Source: Spongiactinospora sp. TRM90649 (GTDB taxonomy: Bacteria; Actinomycetota; Actinomycetes; Streptosporangiales; Streptosporangiaceae). Taken from it: a DNA stretch of 64,000 bases. Position numbers and translations under genes: made by a program. Location: the NCBI RefSeq assembly GCF_029382225.1, contig NZ_JARLTC010000009.1:1-64000 (forward strand), in the 5' to 3' direction. Positions 8,873 to 17,241 of this stretch are shown one piece after another (position 1 is the first letter of the stretch; each line of letters opens with the position of its first letter). Below the pieces are notes generated by a model. That model was not told where the DNA came from, did not search any database, and saw only the letters and a program-made list of their open reading frames with translations.

Positions 8873-10069
8873 CTAGACAACGTTCTCGTCGCGCAGTTGC
8901 CGGACTTCGGCGGCGTCCAGGCCGAGCCGCTGTCCGAGGACGTCCTCGGTGTGCTCGCCGAGGACGGGTGCCGCTTCGGCCGGCACCGCCGCCGACGCCG
9001 CAAGGCGCAGCGGACTGCCGAAGACGTACGACGGCCGGCCCTCCGCGTCGCTCACCGGCCGGATCATGCCATCGACGCCGACGAGCGGCCCGGACATGAC
9101 GTCGGACAGACTGAGCACGGCCGCGCACGGCACCCCGGCTGCCTGCAACCGGTCCACCACGTCGTCACGAGCGAGGTCCACGGTCCACATCGCGACGATC
9201 TCGTCGAGCTTGTCCATCTGCGCCACGCGAGCGGGTGGTGACGCGAACGCGGGGTCGCCGGCGAGATCCTCACGATCCATCAGGCGGCACAGCGCCTGCC
9301 AGTGCCCGTCGGCCATGCACAAGATCGCCACCCAGCCGTCCGCCGTCGGATAGACGTTGTAGGGGCAGACCGCCAGCCCCCCGTGCCTGTTCCCGGTTCG
9401 CTCGGGAAGCGTCCCGCCGCTGTCGAGATATCCGGCGATGCTGGAGGTCAGCGAGGGTATGACGGCGTCCTGCATCGCGACCTCGACATGCTGGCCTCGC
9501 CCGGTCACCGTGCGCTGATAGAGCGCCGCGGCGATCGCCCCCATCAAGTGCGTGCCACCGAAGAAGTCGGCGACCGCGGGCCCCGCCTTGGTCGGCGGCT
9601 GGTCGGGCTGTCCGGTCGTCGCCATCACTCCGGTCACGGCCTGGATGGTCAGATCCATGGCTCGCTGCCCGGCTTGTGGCGTGGAGGCACCGTAGCCCCG
9701 TCCGGATGCGAGGATGATCCGCTCGTTGGCCTGCGTCAGAACGTCGTAACCGAGGGACAGCCGCTGCAGTGTGCCGGGAGCGAAGTTCTCCACGACCACG
9801 TCCGCCTGCGCGACCAGACTCAGGAACAGTTCCCGCCCACGGGGATTCTTCAGATCCAGCCGCAGGCTCTTCTTTCCGCCGTTGAGCAGGCCGAACGCAG
9901 CCGTCTGCTGCTCGCCGACGACGCGCCACCGCACGGGCTCGCCGCCGAACGGCTCGATCTTGATGATCTCCGCACCGAGTTGCGCCAGCAGCATGGTGCA
10001 GTAGGGTCCGTTGTACACCTGGCTGAGGTCGAGTACGACGATGCCATCGAGAGCCCGCGGTTCCGTCAA
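8873..10069 (-). CDS. CaiB/BaiF class III CoA-transferase
   Basis: 398 aa, typical for family III CoA-transferases, which move CoA from an acyl-CoA donor to a free acid. It opens with the canonical ALDGIVVLDLSQVYNGPYC and keeps PFGGEPVRW, YGASTPQAGQRAMD and the VAMQDAV segment, where the catalytic Asp is expected. The start codon is TTG (10067-10069) behind GAGAAAGGA; the following residues match the family N-terminus exactly, so the rare start is convincing. First gene of the run to 625; operator-like site at 10162. Likely activates or recycles the imported acid as its CoA thioester. Confidence 0.9.
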   Translation of the reverse strand: MTEPRALDGIVVLDLSQVYNGPYCTMLLAQLGAEIIKIEPFGGEPVRWRVVGEQQTAAFGLLNGGKKSLRLDLKNPRGRELFLSLVAQADVVVENFAPGTLQRLSLGYDVLTQANERIILASGRGYGASTPQAGQRAMDLTIQAVTGVMATTGQPDQPPTKAGPAVADFFGGTHLMGAIAAALYQRTVTGRGQHVEVAMQDAVIPSLTSSIAGYLDSGGTLPERTGNRHGGLAVCPYNVYPTADGWVAILCMADGHWQALCRLMDREDLAGDPAFASPPARVAQMDKLDEIVAMWTVDLARDDVVDRLQAAGVPCAAVLSLSDVMSGPLVGVDGMIRPVSDAEGRPSYVFGSPLRLAASAAVPAEAAPVLGEHTEDVLGQRLGLDAAEVRQLRDENVV

Positions 10070-10084
10070 GGCAGATCCTTTCTC
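10044..10084. repeat. 41-bp direct repeat, copy 1 (CoA-transferase 5' end)
   Basis: Covers the ribosome-binding site, start codon and first ~8 codons of the CoA-transferase gene. It matches 10789-10829 at 37 of 41 positions in the same orientation. Confidence 0.8.
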
Positions 10085-10161
10085 CGGGAGGGGACGGTGC
10101 GAACGGCGCGACAGAGCGTCCCCGGTTGAGCTGTACCGGCGCCCCGGGCTGGAGCAAAAAA

Positions 10162-10179
10162 CATACTCCTGCGTAGTTC
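10162..10179 (-). promoter_or_regulatory. TetR-type operator site A (CoA-transferase operon)
   Basis: CATACTCCTGCGTAGTTC, an imperfect copy of the CTAC-N3-GTAG inverted repeat shared by six sites. On the minus strand its outer half reads GGAGTATG, resembling the -10-like GTAGTATG facing the gene in other copies. It lies 93 bp upstream of the CoA-transferase start. This is the weakest dyad of the set. Confidence 0.6.
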
Positions 10180-10235
10180 GTTACAAAAGGTTGGTTTAGG
10201 GCCGAGATCGACGAGGGGCAGACCGCTCCGGCTTC

Positions 10236-10814
10236 CTACCGTCGGAGCGCGGCCAGTTCACGTAAAGCGAGGACGGCCGGATCGAGGTCGTCACTGGAGC
10301 CGCGACGGAAGGTGTCCGCTTTGGGCGCCGACGGCGCTGCACCGAGCTCGCGGCTCCAGTCGATCACACAAATGCGCCGCAGAATCCGCCAGTCACCGTC
10401 ACGCTTCTCGAGCCTGTCGACATACCGACCGCCGAACAGGCCGATGGGCGCGACCGACCCGGAGCCGTCGAGGTCTTCCATGTAACAGAGGAAGTAGGCC
10501 TCGGAGACGGCGGCCCCGGCCCGAACCTCGATGAGGACGTTCCCGATGAGGTGCTGCCTGACGCCCTGTCCAGCCGGGTGCTTTCGAAGTCTCGCCGTGA
10601 ATTCCTCGACGGTCCCACTGGCATAGCCGTGGTCGTCGTACGCTCCCGGGTGATAACAGGCCGCGACCATGTCAATGTCGCCGCGATCGATGCCATGTGC
10701 GTACCGCAGGACGACTCGGGTGATGTCCCGTTCATCCATCAGTAGTTGCAGGAGCTCGGAAACGGGCACTTCGTCAAGTGCGCTGTGGCCATCGAGGGCC
10801 CGCCGTTCTGTCAC
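10236..10814 (-). CDS. SnoaL-like / NTF2-fold protein
   Basis: 192-aa member of the SnoaL-like NTF2 fold: LMDERDITRVVLRYAHGIDRGDIDMVAACYHPGAYDDHG is the usual opening helix and strand, and GRYVDRLEKRDGDWRILRRICVIDW the closing sheet. Family members are small cyclases, isomerases, dehydratase-like or ring-hydroxylating small subunits; no specific reaction can be named. The start is GTG. The leader and first codons are a near-copy of the CoA-transferase gene 5' end, so the first ~10 residues (TERRALDG) probably derive from a duplication. Last gene of the 12414-to-10236 run. Confidence 0.75.
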   Translation of the reverse strand: MTERRALDGHSALDEVPVSELLQLLMDERDITRVVLRYAHGIDRGDIDMVAACYHPGAYDDHGYASGTVEEFTARLRKHPAGQGVRQHLIGNVLIEVRAGAAVSEAYFLCYMEDLDGSGSVAPIGLFGGRYVDRLEKRDGDWRILRRICVIDWSRELGAAPSAPKADTFRRGSSDDLDPAVLALRELAALRR

Positions 10815-10829
10815 GGCAGATCCTTTCTC
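10789..10829. repeat. 41-bp direct repeat, copy 2 (SnoaL-like gene 5' end)
   Basis: Second copy of the segment at 10044-10084 with four mismatches, again spanning the ribosome-binding site (AAAGGA), start codon and first codons, now of the SnoaL-like gene. Confidence 0.8.
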
Positions 10830-10833
10830 ATCG

Positions 10834-11463
10834 TCAGTCCGTCCACCGGTTCCAGCGGGTGATGGTCTCGACGGGGGGACGTTCGGCGGGTTTGAACTCG
10901 TCGCCGATCGTGTAGGCGACGGGAAGCAGGGCGACGGGTGTCATCGTGTCGGGCAGCCGCAAAACCTCGGTGTATCGCCGCTCGTCGTCGCCCACGAACG
11001 GCGTTGTCAGCACCGAGCCCATCCGGCGGGACCGCAGCGCGAGTTGCAGGTTCCAGATCGCCGGGAAGATCGAGCCGTAGAACGCGGCCGGATGTGTCGC
11101 GTTGGGTTCGTCGAGTCGTCCCTGGACGCACGGCACGATGAGCACCGGGACCTGCGCCAGGACCGTGGCCAGATACCGGGCGCTGTCGTAGACGCGCCTG
11201 GTCTGTGGATCCTTGATGTGCGGATACCGCCGGTCGATGACCGCCAGGGTCTGGCCCGCGTAGATGTCCGCCACCTTCGCGCGCACCTCGGGGTCGTCCA
11301 CGACCAACCAGCGCCACGCCTGCTTGTTGCCGCCCGTGGGCGCCTGCACCGCAAGTCGAAGGCATTCGAGGATCACGTCGCGCTCGACCGGCCGCCCGAG
11401 ATCGAGCCGACGACGTACGGCGCGGGTCGTGGAAAGGAGTTGATCTGTTGCCGCGATGTCCAT
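10834..11463 (-). CDS. Nitroreductase-family flavoprotein
   Basis: 209 aa with the FMN-binding nitroreductase pattern: TTRAVRRRLDLGRPVERDVILECL, then LAVQAPTGGNKQAWRWLVVDD, then a C-terminal substrate/dimer helix region. Members use NAD(P)H and FMN to reduce nitro groups, quinones or enones, or act on cyclic ketones. ATG 11463 has GGGGAG upstream. It lies between an enoyl-CoA hydratase-like gene and the SnoaL-like gene, all on the minus strand. Its role in the pathway, perhaps reduction of an unsaturated ring ketone, is inference. Confidence 0.85.
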   Translation of the reverse strand: MDIAATDQLLSTTRAVRRRLDLGRPVERDVILECLRLAVQAPTGGNKQAWRWLVVDDPEVRAKVADIYAGQTLAVIDRRYPHIKDPQTRRVYDSARYLATVLAQVPVLIVPCVQGRLDEPNATHPAAFYGSIFPAIWNLQLALRSRRMGSVLTTPFVGDDERRYTEVLRLPDTMTPVALLPVAYTIGDEFKPAERPPVETITRWNRWTD

Positions 11464-11595
11464 CAGGTCTCCCCTGGGCAAGTCATTGACACGGCCCGGC
11501 TCGTTCGAGCTTCGTTCGTCCCGTTCGACGTAACCCGGGTAAGTGCAGAGTCTGCCCCTCGGTGCCGTACTCGGCGACGCCGGGGTGGTGTGTAG

Positions 11596-12414
11596 TCACG
11601 CGTTCGCCTGGGCGCCGGTGTGCTTGTCGGTCTTCTTGTCGCCCTTGGCGAGGAACTCGGCGACGCGGGCCTTGATGTCATCGGTGCCGAAGGATTCGTA
11701 TTCGGCGGCGAGAGCGAAACTGAGCACGCTGTTCGCCGAGTCGAGCAGGTGCATGTTGAGGGCGCGCTTGGTGTCGCGCACCGACTGGGCCGGCAGTGCG
11801 GCGAAGCGGTGCGCGATCGCCTTCGCGGTCCGCATCACCTCACCTGCGGGTACCACCCGGTTGCACAGCCCGAGCCGCCTGGCTTCGGCGGCCGGGATCC
11901 GGTCACCGAGCAGCAGGAACTCCTTGGCGGTGAGCAGGCTGGTCAGCCACGGCCAGGTGACCGCGCCACCGTCGCCGGCGACCAATCCGATGGTCACGTG
12001 CGGGTCGCTCATGAACGTGTCCTCGGCCATGACCACGAAGTCGGACATGGTGGCCAGGCTGCAGCCCAGCCCGACCGCCGGGCCGTTCACCGCCGCGACC
12101 ACCGGCAGCTCACACGACATCATCGCCCGAGCCAGCCGCTCGCCTTCCCGGATGTCGCGTCGCCGCGCCACCAGGTCATGGTGATTGCGGATGAAGTTCG
12201 GCACATGCCCCCCGGCACTGAACGCCCGGCCGGCACCGGTGAGCACCACCGCACGCGCGTCCTCGTCGTCGACCAGCTGATCCCACACCCGCCGCATCGC
12301 GACATGCAGCGTGTCATCGAACGAGTTGAGCTCATCGGGCCGGTTCATCGTGACGATCCGCAAGGGACCGTCCACCTCTACCAGCAGGCCGGGCGCCAAA
12401 CCCGAGTAATCCAT
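11596..12414 (-). CDS. Crotonase-fold protein, atypical active site
   Basis: 272 aa with the crotonase fold: oxyanion-hole segments GAGRAFSAGG and AVNGPAVGLGC. Aligned to rat crotonase, the positions of catalytic Glu144 and Glu164 are Ser (GCSLATMSDF) and His (SDPHVTIG). Normal water addition by the two-Glu mechanism is therefore unlikely; isomerase, hydrolase or lyase activity is possible. ATG 12414 with GGAGGG upstream. It diverges from the gene at 12547 across the operator at 12483. Confidence 0.85.
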   Translation of the reverse strand: MDYSGLAPGLLVEVDGPLRIVTMNRPDELNSFDDTLHVAMRRVWDQLVDDEDARAVVLTGAGRAFSAGGHVPNFIRNHHDLVARRRDIREGERLARAMMSCELPVVAAVNGPAVGLGCSLATMSDFVVMAEDTFMSDPHVTIGLVAGDGGAVTWPWLTSLLTAKEFLLLGDRIPAAEARRLGLCNRVVPAGEVMRTAKAIAHRFAALPAQSVRDTKRALNMHLLDSANSVLSFALAAEYESFGTDDIKARVAEFLAKGDKKTDKHTGAQANA

Positions 12415-12482
12415 CCGGAGCCTCCCTCCACACTCGACCCCCCGCCGCACAGTGCCACGAGATCCGTCGCCGAACGCAAAAC

Positions 12483-12500
12483 AACCTACGTGGTAGTATG
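12483..12500 (+). promoter_or_regulatory. TetR-type operator site B (divergent crotonase promoters)
   Basis: AACCTACGTGGTAGTATG is the exact reverse complement of site D at 22259. It contains the dyad CTAC-GTG-GTAG. On the plus strand TAGTAT (12494-12499) is well placed as a -10 box for the gene at 12547, so a bound repressor would block the polymerase. It lies 69 bp from the divergent gene that starts at 12414. Confidence 0.8.
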
Positions 12501-12546
12501 CAGACGCACCGCCGCTTTGCCAAGCAGCGCTTTAGGAGACTCGACA

Positions 12547-13329
12547 GTGGCAGACCTGGAATACACCGTTCAGGATGGGATCGGCACCATCCTGCTGAAC
12601 CGGCCGCACCTGAAGAACGCGTTCACCCTCGACATGACCGATCAGTGGGGCGAGGCGCTGCGCTCGGCACGAACGGACCCGGGCGTACGGGTCGTCGTCG
12701 TCACCGGTGCCGGTGACGCCTTCTGCTCCGGCATCGATCTCGACGCGTTCAACGCGGAGGCCAGCGGCCCCCTTGCGCTCAAGTCCCTGCTCACCGATCG
12801 CATCCATCGGGTCGCCCATGCCGTCGAGGATCTGGACAAGCCCTTGATCGCGGCCGTGAACGGGATCGCCGTCGGCGCCGGGATGGACATGGCGCTGATG
12901 TGCGACATCCGACTTCTGGCCCGGTCGGCCCGGCTGTCCGAGGGCTACATCCGGATCGGGCTCGTGCCCGGAGACGGCGGCTGTTACTACCTGCCTCGGC
13001 TGGTCGGGATGGCCAAGGCACTCGAACTGCTGTGGACCGGGGACTTCGTGGACGCCGACGAGGCCCATCGCATCGGCATCGCCGACCACGTTCACGCCGA
13101 TGAAGACTTCGCGGAGGCGTGGCGACGTTACGCGCGAAGGCTCGCGGAACAACCGCCGATCAACGTGCAGATGATCAAGAGAGCGGCCTATCAGTCCGCG
13201 CGCACCGACGTCCGGACCGCACTCGACCTGATCTCCTCGCACATGGCCGTGGTGCACAGCACACACGACTCCGCCGAGGCGATGGCCGCGTTCCGCGACC
13301 GTCGCGCCCCCGTGTTCGAGGGACGCTAG
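12547..13329 (+). CDS. Crotonase-fold protein, atypical active site
   Basis: 260 aa, GTG start with AGGAG at 12534-12538. Oxyanion-hole motifs GAGDAFCSGIDL and AVNGIAVGAGMDM are intact. The residues matching crotonase Glu144 and Glu164 are Asp (GAGMDMALMCD) and Tyr (SEGYIRIG), so it is not a textbook hydratase. It opens a five-gene plus-strand operon (12547-17169) holding two further crotonases and an acyl-CoA dehydrogenase pair. Possible roles are dienoyl/enoyl-CoA isomerisation or ring hydrolysis. Confidence 0.87.
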   Translation: MADLEYTVQDGIGTILLNRPHLKNAFTLDMTDQWGEALRSARTDPGVRVVVVTGAGDAFCSGIDLDAFNAEASGPLALKSLLTDRIHRVAHAVEDLDKPLIAAVNGIAVGAGMDMALMCDIRLLARSARLSEGYIRIGLVPGDGGCYYLPRLVGMAKALELLWTGDFVDADEAHRIGIADHVHADEDFAEAWRRYARRLAEQPPINVQMIKRAAYQSARTDVRTALDLISSHMAVVHSTHDSAEAMAAFRDRRAPVFEGR

Positions 13330-13346
13330 CCGGAAGTGAGTGGAAC

Positions 13347-14159
13347 ATGACCGCGGAAGCAACCTCGTCGGCCGTGCGGAGCCCGGTGATCGTCACCCGG
13401 AACGGCGCGACGGCCACCCTCACCCTGAACCGGCCCTCCCGCAAGAACGCCATCGACGATCAGGGCTGGCGCCTGCTCGGCGATGCGCTCGAGAGCCTGG
13501 CCACTGACGACGCGGTCAGGGTCGTCATCGTGACCGGGGCCGAAGGTAACTTCTGCGCGGGCGCCGACCTGGGGAGCCAGCCCCGCGACGAGCACCCCGT
13601 CTCGCGGATGCGCCGGGTCGGCAACATCGCGATCGCCCTGAGTGAACTGCCGAAGCCGGTGATCGCCAAGGTCGAAGGGGTCGCTGCGGGGGCCGGCTGG
13701 AACCTCGCGCTGGCCTGTGACTTCGTCGTCGCCTCTACGTCCGCCCGGTTCTCACAGATCTTCGCCCGGCGTGGACTGTCGATCGACTTCGGCGGATCCT
13801 GGCTCTTGCCCCGGCTCGTCGGTCTCCAACAGGCCAAGCGATTGGCGATGCTCGCCGAGATGATCAGCGCCGGGGAGGCCCAGGAGCTCGGGCTGGTGAC
13901 CTGGGTCAGACCGGAGGACGAGTTGGCCGGCTTCGTCACCGAGCTGGCCCTTCGGCTCGCGGCGCTCCCACCGGTCGCGCTCGCCCAGTCGAAGGCGCTG
14001 CTACAGCAGGGCACCACGCAGACGTTGCGTGAGGCGATCGACAACGAATCGCGAGCGCAGGCGGTGAACCTGGCCACCGAGGACGCTCCAGCCGCGTTCC
14101 GCGCCTTCCTCGAGAAGGCCGAACCACCGGCGTACACCGGTCGCTGGGCATTGCGCTGA
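13347..14159 (+). CDS. Crotonase-fold protein, atypical active site
   Basis: 270 aa enoyl-CoA hydratase/isomerase family protein, 17 bp after the preceding gene. GAEGNFCAGADL and KVEGVAAGAGWNLALACDF form the CoA and oxyanion pocket. Both catalytic Glu positions are replaced, by Asn (GWNLAL) and Phe (SQIFARRG). The C-terminal trimerisation helices are present (YTGRW end). Substrate unknown; the paralogue beside it shares the unusual loss of both acids. Confidence 0.87.
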   Translation: MTAEATSSAVRSPVIVTRNGATATLTLNRPSRKNAIDDQGWRLLGDALESLATDDAVRVVIVTGAEGNFCAGADLGSQPRDEHPVSRMRRVGNIAIALSELPKPVIAKVEGVAAGAGWNLALACDFVVASTSARFSQIFARRGLSIDFGGSWLLPRLVGLQQAKRLAMLAEMISAGEAQELGLVTWVRPEDELAGFVTELALRLAALPPVALAQSKALLQQGTTQTLREAIDNESRAQAVNLATEDAPAAFRAFLEKAEPPAYTGRWALR

Positions 14160-14189
14160 GCACTGACTGATGAGAGTGAGCCACAAGTG

Positions 14190-15341
14190 ATGGATCTCTG
14201 GAGCCTCGAGCCCGTCGCGCTTCCGGCAGAGCTCGACGTCCTACGGAGAGGCGTGCGCGCGTTTCTGGCCGAAGAGCTGTCCTCAGGCCGGATCGCGCCG
14301 AACTGCGATCAATGGCTCGGGGGCTGGGATCACGCGTTCAGCCGGAGGTTGGGCGAGCGCGGCTGGATCGGCATGGCTTTCCCGGCACAGTACGGCGGGT
14401 CGGCCGCCGGCGCGTTGGCACGGTTCGTCGTCACCGAGGAACTCCTCGCGGCCGGAGCGCCGGTGGCCGCGCACTGGATCGCCGACCGGCAGTCCGGGCC
14501 GGGATTGCTGAGGTTCGGGACCGAGGAGCAGAAACAGGCCTTCCTTCCCAGGATCGCTCGTGGCGAGTGCTTCTTCGCCGCCGGCATGAGCGAACCCGAC
14601 ACCGGCTCCGATCTGGCGTCGGTGCATACCCGCGGCAGGCAGGTCGACGGCGGCTGGCGGCTCACTGGGACGAAGGTCTGGGTGAGCGGAGCGCACCGTA
14701 CGCACGCCATGATCGCCCTCGCCCGAACCGAGCCTCGGACAGCCGACCGACACGCCGGATTGACCCAGTTCATCGTCGAGCTACCCGACCCCGATGTGCA
14801 CATCCGACCGATCCGGCTGCTCACCGGTGAGCACCACTTCAACGAGGTCGTCCTCGATGACGTGTTCGTACCCGACGCCCGGGTGCTCGGGGAGCCCGGG
14901 TCGGGCTGGCAGCAGGTCACCAGCGAGCTGGCGATGGAACGCAGTGGTCCGGAGCGGATCCTGTCGACCTTTCCGTTGCTGGCCGTCGCCGCGGACCACC
15001 TGGCCGAGAACGGCGAACGGTCGGGCGCGTCACGGGTCGGTGCGGTGGTCGGGCGAATGTGGGCGCTGCGCCAGTTGTCTCTCGCGGTCGCCGGCCGGTT
15101 GGAGGCCGGCGCCGCACCGGCCGTGGAGGCGGCGGCGGTCAAGGACCTCGGCACCCGGTTCGAGAGTGTCGTCATCGACACCGTCCGGCTGCTGAGCCAG
15201 GTCGTCCCGGACCTCGGCTCCAACCGGCCGTTGCCTCGGATGCTGGCCGAAGCGATCCTGCACAGTCCCGGATTCACCCTGCGGGGCGGGACCAATGAGA
15301 TCTTGCGCGGCGTCGTCGCCAAGGAACTGGGGGTGCGATGA
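14190..15341 (+). CDS. Acyl-CoA dehydrogenase, alpha-type subunit
   Basis: 383 aa with the standard architecture (GMSEPDTGSDLASV in the FAD region). Near the C-terminus FTLRGGTNEILR shows Gly where the medium-chain catalytic Glu normally sits. It overlaps the following dehydrogenase gene by 4 bp (ATGA at 15338). In actinobacterial steroid degradation, adjacent FadE pairs form alpha2beta2 enzymes that accept bulky side chains; this pair fits that arrangement. GTG 14187, one codon earlier, is an alternative start. Confidence 0.88.
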   Translation: MDLWSLEPVALPAELDVLRRGVRAFLAEELSSGRIAPNCDQWLGGWDHAFSRRLGERGWIGMAFPAQYGGSAAGALARFVVTEELLAAGAPVAAHWIADRQSGPGLLRFGTEEQKQAFLPRIARGECFFAAGMSEPDTGSDLASVHTRGRQVDGGWRLTGTKVWVSGAHRTHAMIALARTEPRTADRHAGLTQFIVELPDPDVHIRPIRLLTGEHHFNEVVLDDVFVPDARVLGEPGSGWQQVTSELAMERSGPERILSTFPLLAVAADHLAENGERSGASRVGAVVGRMWALRQLSLAVAGRLEAGAAPAVEAAAVKDLGTRFESVVIDTVRLLSQVVPDLGSNRPLPRMLAEAILHSPGFTLRGGTNEILRGVVAKELGVR

Positions 15342-16414
15342 GCGAGATCATCGCGGCGCTCGTGGCCACCGTGCGCGAGGCGTCCGCCGAACGGGGCGGC
15401 ATCGGCGCGATGACGGCCTGCGCCGACGGTGGCTGGAACGCCGAGCTGTGGGCGGCGTTGGAGCAGATCGGTGTCACCACGGTGTCGGTGCCGGAGGAAC
15501 ACGGTGGCGCCGGCGGAGACGTCGCCACCGCCGTGGCCGTGCTGGAGGTGCTGGGCGAGTACTCGGCCGGCGTCCCGCTCGCCGAAACCGCGCTGCTGGC
15601 CGGTTGGCTCATCGCCGGCTGTGGCGCCACGGTGCCGTCCGGTCCGCTGACCGCCGCGGTCGCGGGCCCCGAGCTGCGGACCCGACAGGAGGACACCGGC
15701 CTGTCCGTCCAGGGGACGATCGCCCGCGTGCCCTGGGCCCGGCACGCGCACCACGTGGCCGTCCTCGACAACGGCCGCGTGATTCTGCTGGGCCGTCGTG
15801 ACTTCCTGCTGGCGCAAGGGACGAACCTGGCCGGCGAGCCCCGCGACGACCTGGCCATCAACGCCGTCGTTCCCGCGTCCCGGGTCCACGGACCAGCCGC
15901 GGACTCGGCGATCTCCGTGCAGGCGTTCCACGGCCGGGCCGCGCTCGCCCGTGCCGCACTCATGGCCGGCGCCGCCCGTCGAGCCCTGGAACTGGCCGTC
16001 GCCTACGCGGGCGAGCGTGAACAGTTCGGCAGACCGATCGCGAAGTTCCAGGCTGTTCAGCAGCATCTGGCCGCGATGGCCGGCGAGGTGTTGCTGTCCA
16101 AGATGGCCGTCGAAGCCGCGGCACTCGCCCTCGACACCCGGGGCGATGCGGACGTGGCGGTCGCCGCGGCCAAGCTGGTGGCCGGCCAGATGGCCGGCGT
16201 GGTCGCTTCGCTGGCGCACCAGATCCACGGCGCGATCGGATTCACTGAGGAGCATCCACTGCGGCACAGCACCACACGCTTGTGGGCCTGGCGGGACGAG
16301 TCGGGTAACGAAGACGAGTGGTCCGGGGTCCTCGGACAGCGTGTGGTGTCCGAGGGCACCGGCGGACTGTGGCCGTTGCTGACCGGGGCGCGCGGAAATG
16401 GAGCAGACCGATGA
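15338..16414 (+). CDS. Acyl-CoA dehydrogenase, beta-type subunit
   Basis: 358 aa, shorter and more divergent than its partner. Recognisable regions are TVSVPEEHGGAGGDVATAVAVLE, the helix AYAGEREQFGRPIAKFQAVQQHLA and the ending HQIHGAIGFTEEHPLRHSTTRLWAWRDE, the hallmark of the beta-type subunit of heteromeric FadE enzymes. It lacks the classical C-terminal EGT motif. Translationally coupled to the alpha-type gene upstream and, by another ATGA at 16411, to the crotonase downstream. Confidence 0.87.
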   Translation: MSEIIAALVATVREASAERGGIGAMTACADGGWNAELWAALEQIGVTTVSVPEEHGGAGGDVATAVAVLEVLGEYSAGVPLAETALLAGWLIAGCGATVPSGPLTAAVAGPELRTRQEDTGLSVQGTIARVPWARHAHHVAVLDNGRVILLGRRDFLLAQGTNLAGEPRDDLAINAVVPASRVHGPAADSAISVQAFHGRAALARAALMAGAARRALELAVAYAGEREQFGRPIAKFQAVQQHLAAMAGEVLLSKMAVEAAALALDTRGDADVAVAAAKLVAGQMAGVVASLAHQIHGAIGFTEEHPLRHSTTRLWAWRDESGNEDEWSGVLGQRVVSEGTGGLWPLLTGARGNGADR

Positions 16415-17169
16415 GTGTGTCGTTCGAGTGCGCAGACGGCACCGCCGTCATCACGATCAACCGCCCGGAGAGCCGCAACGCCGTAAATCTCGAAGTGGCC
16501 CAGGGCATAGCGGCCGCGATCGACGAGTTCGAAGCACGCAAGGACCTCAGCGTCGCGATCCTGACCGGCGCGGGCGGCACCTTCTGCGCCGGCTTGGACC
16601 TCAAAGCCTTCACCCGCGGGGAGATCCCGATCATTCCGGCCCGGGGCTTCGGCGGTCTCACCGAGAAACCGCCGGCCAAGCCGTTGATCGCGGCCGTCGA
16701 GGGATGGGCTCTCGCCGGCGGGTTCGAACTCGCGCTGGCCGCCGACCTGATCGTCGCCGCACGAGACGCGAAGTTCGGCCTGCCCGAGGTCAAACGAGGT
16801 CTGGTAGCGGGGGCGGGAGGTCTGCTGCGGTTGCCGAAGGTGCTCCCCTACCGGCTGGCCATGCAGCTCGCTCTGACCGGAGAGACGCTGACGGCGGAGA
16901 CAGCCCATGCACACGGACTGGTCAACGTGCTCACCGAGCCCGGGGACGCCCTGGCCGGAGCGCGTGAGCTCGCGGCGAAGGTGGCGGCCAACGGACCGCT
17001 CGCCGTCCGCACCAGCAAGCAGATCGTGTCGATGTCGATCGACTACGCGAGCACCGAGGCGTTCGCCGCCCAACAGGCCCTGGTCGAGCCGGTGCTCGCC
17101 TCCGCCGACGCACTGGAAGGCGCCCGGGCGTTCGCCGAGAAGCGGGCACCGGCCTGGACCGGCGAGTAG
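16411..17169 (+). CDS. Enoyl-CoA hydratase
   Basis: 252 aa. The only crotonase here with both catalytic glutamates: GFELALAAD (Glu144 equivalent) and FGLPEVKRG (Glu164 equivalent). Oxyanion segments GAGGTFCAGLDL and AVEGWALAGG are also intact, so a true hydratase is expected. It ends the plus-strand operon that started at 12547, and its start overlaps the stop of the beta-type dehydrogenase gene (ATGA). Confidence 0.92.
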   Translation: MSVSFECADGTAVITINRPESRNAVNLEVAQGIAAAIDEFEARKDLSVAILTGAGGTFCAGLDLKAFTRGEIPIIPARGFGGLTEKPPAKPLIAAVEGWALAGGFELALAADLIVAARDAKFGLPEVKRGLVAGAGGLLRLPKVLPYRLAMQLALTGETLTAETAHAHGLVNVLTEPGDALAGARELAAKVAANGPLAVRTSKQIVSMSIDYASTEAFAAQQALVEPVLASADALEGARAFAEKRAPAWTGE

Positions 17170-17189
17170 CAGGCTCCAGGCCGGTGCCC

Positions 17190-17241
17190 GCGCACTGATT
17201 TCGTGTGTCGATGCCGCGTGCGGGACCGTTCGTCAGTGCGC
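17190..17241. terminator. Candidate bidirectional terminator between convergent genes
   Basis: GCGCACTGA at 17190-17198 pairs with TCAGTGCGC at 17233-17241 across a 34-nt GC-rich loop. It lies exactly between the convergent enoyl-CoA hydratase and ABC permease genes and overlaps the permease stop codon. There is no T-tract, as is common in actinomycetes. Confidence 0.4.
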
